DNA of 7,004 bases from an uncultured Lachnospiraceae bacterium (GTDB taxonomy: Bacteria > Bacillota > Clostridia > Lachnospirales > Lachnospiraceae): positions 20,573-27,576 of the forward strand of contig CARUOB010000045.1 of the NCBI GenBank assembly GCA_949076555.1, given 5' to 3'. Positions 1 to 3,869 of the stretch are shown one piece after another; position 1 is the stretch's first letter; every line of letters starts with the position of its first letter. The notes under the pieces are model-generated. The model was not told the DNA's origin. It made no database searches and saw only the letters and a program-made list of their open reading frames with translations. Both the position numbers and the translations under genes were made by a program.

Positions 1-1
1 G

Positions 2-310
2 GCATTGCTGGACGCCATCGTGCTGGCTGTTGTGTCCCATGAGACGGAAGGAACCTATGGCTACAAGATCACGCAGGAAGTGCGGCTGGTCATAGAGATC
101 TCCGAGTCAACGCTGTATCCGGTTCTGCGAAGACTGCAGAAGGATGAATGCCTGCAGATTTACGACATGGAATGCGCGGGAAGAAACAGGCGTTATTACA
201 GGATCACGGAGAAGGGAAGGGCACAGCTCAATCTTTACGTCAGCGAATGGTATCGATATTCTGCCAAATTGAACAGTATTTTTGAGGGAGGACTGAAAAT
301 TGAAAAATAA
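2..310 (+). CDS. PadR-family transcriptional regulator, 5'-truncated by the window edge
   Basis: This is a DNA-binding winged-helix repressor of the PadR family, the probable regulator of the operon that follows. The frame is open from the first bases (A-L-L-D-A-I-V-L), which matches the usual LLDAxVL start of the PadR core, so about 10 N-terminal residues and the true start lie upstream. The TTG at 5 could serve as a start but would cut into helix 1, so I reject it. Family hallmarks seen are YGYKI after helix 1, ESTLYPVLRRLQ (the recognition-helix region) and the wing RNRRYYRITEKGRAQL. A short C-terminal helix follows (about 25 residues), typical of small PadR-s2 proteins of about 105-110 aa. 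The last codons, GGLKIEK, also carry the GGGAGG used by the small ORF at 300. PadR proteins commonly repress their own operon and adjacent membrane-protein genes. The ligand is unknown, and the promoter and operator lie outside the window. Confidence 0.9.
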   Translation, partial: ALLDAIVLAVVSHETEGTYGYKITQEVRLVIEISESTLYPVLRRLQKDECLQIYDMECAGRNRRYYRITEKGRAQLNLYVSEWYRYSAKLNSIFEGGLKIEK

Positions 311-334
311 GTCCGATGACCTTATTTTTCAATT
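298..334 (+). promoter_or_regulatory. Perfect 14-bp inverted repeat over the padR stop and the small ORF A start
   Basis: AATTGAAAAATAAG (298-311) is the exact reverse complement of CTTATTTTTCAATT (321-334), with a 9-nt loop. The 5' arm contains both the padR stop codon TAA and the TTG start of small ORF A, while GGGAGG stays outside the stem. It has no T-run after it, so it is not a normal intrinsic terminator. A ribosome finishing padR would melt it and expose the next start, which suggests a coupling role; that role is inferred. Confidence 0.7.
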
Positions 335-371
335 GGAAATTTGTGAGGATTCGGAATGGAGGAGAAAATGA
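300..371 (+). CDS. Candidate small ORF A (23 aa), translationally coupled between padR and DUF1700
   Basis: I do not recognise this peptide. It starts at TTG 300, 8 nt behind GGGAGG (286-291), overlaps the padR stop by 11 nt in another frame, and ends with TGA 369-371, giving an ATGA overlap with the DUF1700 start. It fills what otherwise looks like a 57-bp gap. Residues 1-15 are MKNKSDDLIFQLEIC and the end is SEWRRK. The small ORF at 1332 aligns without a gap over residues 1-15 (S5, acidic 6-7, two hydrophobic residues 9-10, Q11, L12, I14, C15) and also ends SEWR. Acidic-for-acidic (D/E) changes at 6 and 7 suggest selection on the peptide. No signal peptide or membrane segment is visible. 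It could be a coupling or leader peptide. Alternatively it could be a by-product of a duplicated RNA element, because its last codons double as the Shine-Dalgarno site of DUF1700. Confidence 0.5.
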   Translation: MKNKSDDLIFQLEICEDSEWRRK

Positions 372-1339
372 ACAGAACGGAATTTATGAGCAGTCTGACC
401 GCGCTTCTACAGGATGTGCCGCCTGCGGAGCGGGAGGAGGCGATCACTTATTATAATGAATACTTTGACGATGCGGGCGAGGGAAACGAAGCGGGTGTGA
501 TCGCGGCCCTTGGCTCACCGGAGGAGCTTGCCAGAGCAATTAAGGCGGGGCTTTTCGACGGCGGGAACGGAGGCGAGTTTACGGAGTCCGGCTTTCACGG
601 ATATGAGCAGAGAACTAAAAATCAAATTATGTCAACCACGCAGCAGGGCGGCGCGCAGGCGGACGGCGCAGGGAACGCATACGGCAGGCAGGCGAATGGA
701 GGAAACAGTGCACAGGGTTCCTATGGCCAGCAGGCGGACGGCGCAGGAAGCGCATACGGCGGGCAGGCGAATGGGGGAAACAGTGCATATGGCAGACAGA
801 CGAATGCGGGGAACGGTGCATATGGCGGTTACGGGCAGCAGGCAGCCGGCGGGGGAAACACATATGGCGGTTACAGCCGGCAGACAGCCGGTGCGGGAAA
901 CACGTATGGCGGCTATGGCCAGCAGGCAGCAGGACAGGGCAGACCGCAGAAGGAACCTATGACGGGCAGACAGATCGCGCTGATCATCGTGCTGGCGGTT
1001 GTGCTCTCTCCGGTCTGGATCGGCGTGTTGGGCGGGCTTTTTGGAGGCGGCGTGGGCATATTGGCCGGTCTGCTCGGCGTTTTCATTGCGTTTCTGGTGG
1101 TGGGCATTGTGCTGACGGTGGCAGGTATCGCACTGGTGATTGCGGGATTTGCAGCCTTGATTAGCGCGCCGCTTGGAGGTTTGTGTCTGGTTGGCGGCGG
1201 TCTGATTATGGTGGCGGTCGGCTTGGTTTTCGTCTGGCTGATGGTGCTTGTGGTAGGTACGGCGATCCCGGCCCTGTTCAGGGGATGCGTGAATTTGTGC
1301 CGTAGATTGTTTCACGGGGGAGGTGCTAAAGTTGAATAA
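368..1339 (+). CDS. DUF1700 (HAAS-type) membrane protein with repetitive G/Q/N/Y-rich linker
   Basis: The protein is 323 aa from the ATG at 368. That start is preferred to the in-frame ATG at 356 because GGAGG (358-362) sits 5 nt before 368 and inside the longer version. Residues 1-62 form the DUF1700/HAAS domain: MNRTEFMSSLTALL, then PPAEREEAITYYNEYFDDAG and a final LGSPEELARAIKAGL. Residues 92-191 are a low-complexity tandem repeat rich in Gly, Gln, Asn, Ala and Tyr. Residues 203 to about 308 are strongly hydrophobic with many glycines, enough for about four membrane segments, ending in a basic RGCVNLCRRLF tail. DUF1700 genes very often follow a PadR regulator, and the family is thought to act in membrane signalling. 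The exact role is not established. The long repeat between domain and membrane region is unusual; most members have a short linker. The gene is framed by the two candidate small ORFs. Confidence 0.85.
   Translation: MNRTEFMSSLTALLQDVPPAEREEAITYYNEYFDDAGEGNEAGVIAALGSPEELARAIKAGLFDGGNGGEFTESGFHGYEQRTKNQIMSTTQQGGAQADGAGNAYGRQANGGNSAQGSYGQQADGAGSAYGGQANGGNSAYGRQTNAGNGAYGGYGQQAAGGGNTYGGYSRQTAGAGNTYGGYGQQAAGQGRPQKEPMTGRQIALIIVLAVVLSPVWIGVLGGLFGGGVGILAGLLGVFIAFLVVGIVLTVAGIALVIAGFAALISAPLGGLCLVGGGLIMVAVGLVFVWLMVLVVGTAIPALFRGCVNLCRRLFHGGGAKVE
641..940 (+). repeat. In-frame degenerate tandem repeat encoding a G/Q/N/Y-rich linker
   Basis: About eight units of 11 or 14 codons lie inside the DUF1700 gene (residues 92-191). 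The unit is roughly xQ(A/T)(D/N/A)GGN(S/T)AYG, with an optional extra GYG; examples are RQANGGNSAQGSYG, QQADGAGSAYG and QQAAGGGNTYGGYS. The DNA repeats are imperfect but obvious (CAGGCGAATGG..., GCATATGGC..., CAGGCAGC...). The expected product is a flexible, prion-like segment with regularly spaced tyrosines. Unit number could vary between strains by slippage or recombination. Confidence 0.85.
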
Positions 1340-1365
1340 ATTCTCTGAAGAGCAATTTATTCAAC
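1331..1365 (+). promoter_or_regulatory. Perfect 12-bp inverted repeat over the DUF1700 stop and the small ORF B start
   Basis: GTTGAATAAATT (1331-1342) is the exact reverse complement of AATTTATTCAAC (1354-1365). The stem can continue inward as CTC/GAG around TGAA with one bulged C. It sits in the same relative position as the 298-334 hairpin: the upstream stop (1337-1339) and downstream TTG start (1332) lie in the 5' arm, and GGGAGG lies just outside. The arm sequences differ between the two copies while pairing remains perfect. That is the pattern expected if the structure itself is maintained. Confidence 0.7.
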
Positions 1366-1472
1366 TGGGAATTTGTGCAGAAGCATCACAAATTCCCTTG
1401 ATCGCAGAGCAGAATTGGAGATTTTGCTCGCGTTCCTCAGCATTGAATGCTTCGGAATGGAGGAAAGCATGA
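1332..1472 (+). CDS. Candidate small ORF B (46 aa), translationally coupled between DUF1700 and DUF4097
   Basis: This is a second unrecognised small ORF, a paralogue of the one at 300. It starts at TTG 1332, 8 nt behind GGGAGG (1318-1323), overlaps the DUF1700 stop by 8 nt, stays open for 46 codons across the whole gap, and ends TGA 1470-1472, an ATGA overlap with the DUF4097 start. Residues 1-15 are MNKFSEEQFIQLGIC and the end is SEWRKA. Relative to ORF A it carries 23 extra residues (18-40), including IPLIAEQNWRFCSR, in frame. It has two cysteines (15, 32), two tryptophans (29, 43) and a basic C-terminal end, but no clear membrane segment. The same DNA holds several inverted repeats, so coding and RNA structure may be superimposed. 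Without proteomic or comparative data it could still be a non-coding regulatory gap, but two independent ORFs with matching ends and matching peptides make chance less likely. Confidence 0.55.
   Translation: MNKFSEEQFIQLGICAEASQIPLIAEQNWRFCSRSSALNASEWRKA
1367..1397 (+). repeat. Perfect 11-bp inverted repeat inside small ORF B
   Basis: GGGAATTTGTG (1367-1377) and CACAAATTCCC (1387-1397) are exact reverse complements around a 9-nt loop. They directly follow the start hairpin. The left arm has a close counterpart at 335-345 in the first junction (GGAAATTTGTG), but that copy has no pairing partner. No T-tract follows, so termination is unlikely. It could be an RNA pause or processing element, or the trace of an inserted palindromic unit. 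Confidence 0.6.
1433..1465 (+). promoter_or_regulatory. Potential hairpin masking the DUF4097 Shine-Dalgarno site
   Basis: TTCCTC (1433-1438) can pair with GAGGAA (1460-1465), which includes most of the GGAGG that serves the DUF4097 start at 1469. Directly inside lies a second short stem, AGCATT/AATGCT (1439-1451). The structure would hide the ribosome site unless a ribosome translating small ORF B opens it. The pairing is short (6 bp), so this is suggestive only. Confidence 0.4.
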
Positions 1473-2572
1473 AAAGATTTACAAAGGGCTGTCTGATGAC
1501 GGCGTTGGTTCTGTTTATTATAGGTTTTGCTCTCAGCGTTGTGTGCGGACTGCTTGGCGGGTTCCGACAGTTGGAGGAGATGGGAAGCCTGGGCAGTTTG
1601 CGCGGCATTCCGTTCATCTGGCACAGGAATGCCGACGGCGACTGGCGGATTGGCTACCTGCGGTCTTGGGGCTATGACGAGGATGATTTGGAGCGTATCG
1701 AGGAAATTAAAGATATTGAGGATATAGAAGATATCGGGGAGCTGCGCGAGACAATGGATCGTGTGACGGAGAAAAAATTGAAAGAAATGGAAGGGAAAGC
1801 GGAGCAGCTTGCGCTCACGGCCGACACCCTCGGCAGTCTTGAGATTGACGTGGAGGACTGCAATGTGGTGATCTGGAAATCTGAGGATGCGCATGTGTGG
1901 ATTTATGTGGACGGTGATTCCAACAGACCGCATTATTCCGTTGAGAATGAGAACGGCAGAAGTGAACTGACTATTGAAAACGAGGTGAAGCGCCGTCTCG
2001 GGCACTGGCGCAACGGGCCAAATAATACCGTTTATCTGCGCCTGCCGGAGGGCTGTGCGCTGGAGGAGTGTGAAATAGACATGGGCGCCGGCTATATGGA
2101 CAGCATTTTCATAAAAGCGAAGCAGGTAAATATGAATCTGGGGGCCGGGATGGTTGAGGCGGATGGATTTTGGGGAGAGGAGATCAGTGTCGCTGTGGGC
2201 GCGGGAGAACTTCTCGCGGACCGCATCACAGCGGGGAAGGCGGATTTTGAGATTGGCGCCGGGCATATGAGTATAGGTGAGCTTTCCGTCAGCGGCGAGA
2301 TGGATCTGGATGTGAGCATGGGTGTGGCTGAGGTTGCGGGCGCCATATCGGGAGATCTGGATGTGGAGTGCGGTATGGGTGAAATCGTTATGAACCTTGC
2401 CGGTTCCGAGGACGACCACAGCTACTATGTGGAGTGTGGCATGGGAAATGTCGTTGTGGGGAGCTACAGCCACGGCGGTGTTGCGTCGCATAAAGCATGG
2501 AATGCTGGAAAAAGCAGCTATTTTGATATAAACTGTAATATGGGTAATGTGACTGTGACCTTTGAAAACTAA
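1469..2572 (+). CDS. Membrane-anchored DUF4097 beta-solenoid protein
   Basis: The protein is 367 aa from ATG 1469, chosen because GGAGG (1459-1463) sits 5 nt upstream. The frame is open back to a TTG at 1373, but that extension has no suitable ribosome site and lies in the structured gap. Residues 8-30 form one N-terminal membrane segment or uncleaved signal anchor (CLMTALVLFIIGFALSVVCG). A charged stretch at about 70-110 includes the short repeat IKDIEDIEDIG and may be helical. Residues about 120-367 are a DUF4097 right-handed beta-helix with a repeating glycine turn: MGAG 205, LGAG 224, VGAG 243, IGAG 262, SMGV 283, CGMG 301, CGMG 323, CNMG 356. The first four are spaced exactly 19 residues apart. 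DUF4097 proteins, including LiaG-like proteins, accompany envelope-stress systems, and the substrate-free fold suggests a scaffold or sensor. Late rungs place cysteines beside the turn (C301, C323, C356). Confidence 0.85.
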   Translation: MKRFTKGCLMTALVLFIIGFALSVVCGLLGGFRQLEEMGSLGSLRGIPFIWHRNADGDWRIGYLRSWGYDEDDLERIEEIKDIEDIEDIGELRETMDRVTEKKLKEMEGKAEQLALTADTLGSLEIDVEDCNVVIWKSEDAHVWIYVDGDSNRPHYSVENENGRSELTIENEVKRRLGHWRNGPNNTVYLRLPEGCALEECEIDMGAGYMDSIFIKAKQVNMNLGAGMVEADGFWGEEISVAVGAGELLADRITAGKADFEIGAGHMSIGELSVSGEMDLDVSMGVAEVAGAISGDLDVECGMGEIVMNLAGSEDDHSYYVECGMGNVVVGSYSHGGVASHKAWNAGKSSYFDINCNMGNVTVTFEN

Positions 2573-2602
2573 AATAAGATAGCACAGAAATGGAGGAAAA
2601 AC

Positions 2603-2812
2603 ATGAATAACGATATCAGAAAATTAATGAGATCAAGGGAAAATAAAATGATATGCGGCGTCTGCGGGGGAATCGGGGAGTACCTCAACATAGATCCCAC
2701 GCTGGTGCGTCTGATCTGGGCGATTTGCTCTGTGGCCAGCGTAGGCATGGGACTGCTCGTCTATTTCGTGGCGGCGGTGGTGATGCCTGAGAACAACGAT
2801 GCCTATATGTAA
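2603..2812 (+). CDS. Small PspC-domain membrane protein
   Basis: The protein is 69 aa with start ATG 2603, 6 nt after GGAGG (2592-2596), and 30 bp behind the DUF4097 gene. It is almost entirely a PspC domain: RSRENKMICGVCGGIGEYLNIDP (the typical K-x-x-x-GVCGGIAEYF-like motif, residues 11-33), LVRLIWAI, and a membrane helix at about 35-61 ending VAAVVMPEN. PspC proteins take part in phage-shock and other membrane-stress responses, and stand-alone small PspC proteins are common in Firmicutes next to PadR, DUF1700 and DUF4097 genes. Its likely role is inner-membrane sensor or effector of the operon, possibly contacting the DUF1700 and DUF4097 proteins. It lacks the cytoplasmic C-terminal extension of proteobacterial PspC. 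It is the last gene before a strong terminator. Confidence 0.9.
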   Translation: MNNDIRKLMRSRENKMICGVCGGIGEYLNIDPTLVRLIWAICSVASVGMGLLVYFVAAVVMPENNDAYM

Positions 2813-2835
2813 AAATCTGTCATAGCAGGAAACGA

Positions 2836-2877
2836 AGGGCGGGAGGTTGTGTTATGTAAACCTCCCGCCCTCTTTCT
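2836..2877 (+). terminator. Rho-independent terminator of the padR-pspC operon
   Basis: GGGCGGGAGGTT (2837-2848) pairs perfectly with AACCTCCCGCCC (2859-2870), with an extra A-T pair outside, around a 10-nt loop and followed by TCTTTCT. It lies 24 nt after the pspC stop. On the opposite strand the stem is followed by a weaker T-rich tail (TTCGTTT), so it may also stop the convergent ECF transcript. Confidence 0.9.
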
Positions 2878-2914
2878 AAATAATAGGAAATTGCGATAGT
2901 GTAAAACATGCAAG

Positions 2915-2933
2915 GAGAATGCGAAGCATTCTC
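2915..2933. repeat. 8-bp inverted repeat with GAA loop
   Basis: GAGAATGC and GCATTCTC flank GAA. This compact hairpin sits 2 nt before the second terminator stem and has no T-run of its own. Together with that stem it forms a tandem double hairpin. The function is unknown; it may be a transcript-end stabiliser or part of a dispersed intergenic repeat. Confidence 0.65.
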
Positions 2934-2935
2934 TG

Positions 2936-2963
2936 AATCGAGCGTGCTGACGCTCGATTTTTT
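2936..2963 (+). terminator. Second T-tailed terminator hairpin
   Basis: AATCGAGCGT (2936-2945) and ACGCTCGATT (2950-2959) form a perfect 10-bp stem with a GCTG tetraloop, followed by an uninterrupted TTTT (six T in all). The orientation serves the plus strand. It is either a backup for the operon terminator about 60 nt upstream or the end of an independent short transcript from 2872-2935, for which I find no convincing promoter. Confidence 0.8.
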
Positions 2964-2965
2964 AA

Positions 2966-2990
2966 TGAAAACGGTCCGAAAGGATTTTCA
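2966..2990. other. Imperfect hairpin between the terminator and the ECF gene
   Basis: TGAAAA (2966-2971) pairs with TTTTCA (2985-2990), and TCC pairs with GGA around a GAAA tetraloop, leaving CGG bulged. It lies 36 bp beyond the stop of the minus-strand ECF gene, but no T-run follows on that strand, so it is a poor terminator. I see nothing else in 2964-3025. Confidence 0.45.
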
Positions 2991-3025
2991 CGGCGATTTC
3001 TCGTTCCTTATTGGACACCTTTTTG

Positions 3026-3604
3026 TCATATCGTAAAAAACAGTCCCGACTTTTTCAGCGCGGGCCGCACCGCGTTGTACACCAGAACGGCCACGATCGT
3101 GGAGGTCACCGCGTTGATGGAGGTGGACATCACATTCCACGCCAGAGTCACTTCCGCGGCGGGTTTTCCAAGAATCGCCAGCTTGTAAAAGTAGCCGAAC
3201 AGCGGGTCAAAAATCACGTTGAATAAAAGCCCGCCCACAGCGGCGATGAGAGACCATTTGTATACTTTTTTGGTGTCGGTTTCGGCGCTGATGTGCGCGA
3301 TTTTGTGGGCGATCAGTCCGGTGATCAGGCCGATGCAGAGTTTCAGAATAAAAGTTTTCGGGGCGTAAACCACATAGACCGGATCAAAGAGATCGCCTAT
3401 GGTCATGCCGATGGCGCCGCCAAGTCCGCCGTACACGCCGCCAAGCAGCAGTGCGCCCAGCACGCAGACCGCGTTCCCCAGATGGATGGAGGTGGCGTCT
3501 CCTCCCGGCAGGGGAATTTTGATCTGTAAAAAAGTGAACACCACGTAGGATAGTGCGGCAAAGATGCCCGTAAATACAATCTTCAACAGTTTTTCGTTTT
3601 TCAT
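3026..3604 (-). CDS. ECF transporter S component (riboflavin-type family)
   Basis: This is a 192-aa integral membrane protein, the substrate-capture subunit of an energy-coupling-factor vitamin transporter. It works with EcfT and the two EcfA ATPases, none of which are in this window, so it presumably shares a global ECF module encoded elsewhere (group II). About six hydrophobic segments are visible, near residues 8-28, 43-59, 61-80, 84-102, 117-137 and 160-178. Hallmarks of the ECF-ribofla_trS-like family include the PLPGGDATSIHLGNA loop (31-45), the glycine-rich LLLGGVYGGLGGAIG (52-66) and IGDLFDP (69-75). The ATG at 3604 has AGGA 9 nt upstream. The substrate cannot be assigned from these motifs; the family is named for riboflavin but many members are uncharacterised. 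No FMN, TPP or preQ1 riboswitch consensus is visible in the roughly 55-nt leader. The gene is convergent with the pspC operon and divergent from the phosphorylases. Confidence 0.85.
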   Translation of the reverse strand: MKNEKLLKIVFTGIFAALSYVVFTFLQIKIPLPGGDATSIHLGNAVCVLGALLLGGVYGGLGGAIGMTIGDLFDPVYVVYAPKTFILKLCIGLITGLIAHKIAHISAETDTKKVYKWSLIAAVGGLLFNVIFDPLFGYFYKLAILGKPAAEVTLAWNVMSTSINAVTSTIVAVLVYNAVRPALKKSGLFFTI

Positions 3605-3666
3605 ATGGATTTGTCCTTTCTTTGCGTTCTATCAAAAATTTCCAGTGCGTTTACCGATAGACTTAT

Positions 3667-3675
3667 CTTATACCA
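3667..3675 (-). promoter_or_regulatory. Extended -10 promoter candidate for the ECF gene
   Basis: Read on the minus strand this is TGGTATAAG, an extended -10 (TGnTATAAT) with one mismatch. The -35 region (TACTTT at 17 nt) is poor, as tolerated by extended -10 promoters. Transcription would begin near 3660, leaving a leader of about 55 nt that carries the distant repeat TCTATC...GATAGA. Confidence 0.45.
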
Positions 3676-3839
3676 AAATAACTCTTTTAAAAGTACCACT
3701 TTGCATTTTTTTAACCATACCAGATGCCGAATCGCAGGGCGGGAAAGACGTCTCTAAAAAAATGATACCTAAATAACAAAAGATACCTTCATTCCCGCTG
3801 CCTTGTTTATTAGGATGTAAGAAACAGTCTGAAAGACAG

Positions 3840-3864
3840 CGCTTCGAGGAAGCGGAAAGGGAGG
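3840..3864 (+). promoter_or_regulatory. Small hairpin and ribosome site before the GH94 gene
   Basis: CGCTTC and GAAGCG (3840-3854) form a 6-bp stem around GAG. AAAGGGAGG (3856-3864) follows 1 nt later, 5 nt before the ATG at 3870. The strong Shine-Dalgarno fixes the start, and the adjacent hairpin leaves it exposed. Confidence 0.5.
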
Positions 3865-3869
3865 GGCGT

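Larger units (their letters stand above)
3605..3869. other. Divergent intergenic region between the ECF and GH94 genes
   Basis: This 265-bp gap holds no ORF that I can support. Beyond the ECF promoter candidate it contains GCGGGAA (3739-3745) and TTCCCGC (3792-3798), a 7-bp inverted repeat. That repeat encloses two copies of GATACCT (3764-3770 and 3782-3788) spaced 18 bp apart and the palindrome AGACGTCT (3746-3753). A weak plus-strand promoter may be TTCATT, 17 nt, TAGGAT (about 3787-3815). None is a recognised operator; they are candidate sites for a regulator of the phosphorylase genes. Confidence 0.35.

Noticed and set aside
298..334. Hairpin read as an intrinsic terminator after padR
   Set aside because: The stem is AT-rich and not followed by a T-run, and downstream genes are tightly linked with no new promoter visible.
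356..367. ATG 356 as start of the DUF1700 gene
   Set aside because: The Shine-Dalgarno GGAGG (358-362) lies inside this extension and serves ATG 368, which also begins the usual MNRTEF-like family N-terminus.
641..940. CRISPR-like array
   Set aside because: Units are contiguous, degenerate and in frame with a protein-coding gene; there are no unique spacers.
632..1315. Minus-strand ORF (227 codons) opposite the DUF1700 repeat and membrane region
   Set aside because: Its low-complexity Cys/Arg/His-rich product arises from the repeat on the other strand, and it lacks a ribosome site.
1373..1468. N-terminal extension of the DUF4097 protein from TTG 1373
   Set aside because: No Shine-Dalgarno site precedes it, it would place 32 residues before the membrane anchor, and ATG 1469 has GGAGG at the right distance.
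1361..2491. Long minus-strand ORF (376 codons) opposite the DUF4097 gene
   Set aside because: It mirrors the codon pattern of the DUF4097 gene, has no ribosome site and encodes no recognisable domain.
3605..3660. Riboswitch in the ECF gene leader
   Set aside because: The leader is only about 55 nt and shows none of the conserved cores of FMN, TPP, THF or preQ1 riboswitches; only a distant 6-bp pair is visible.
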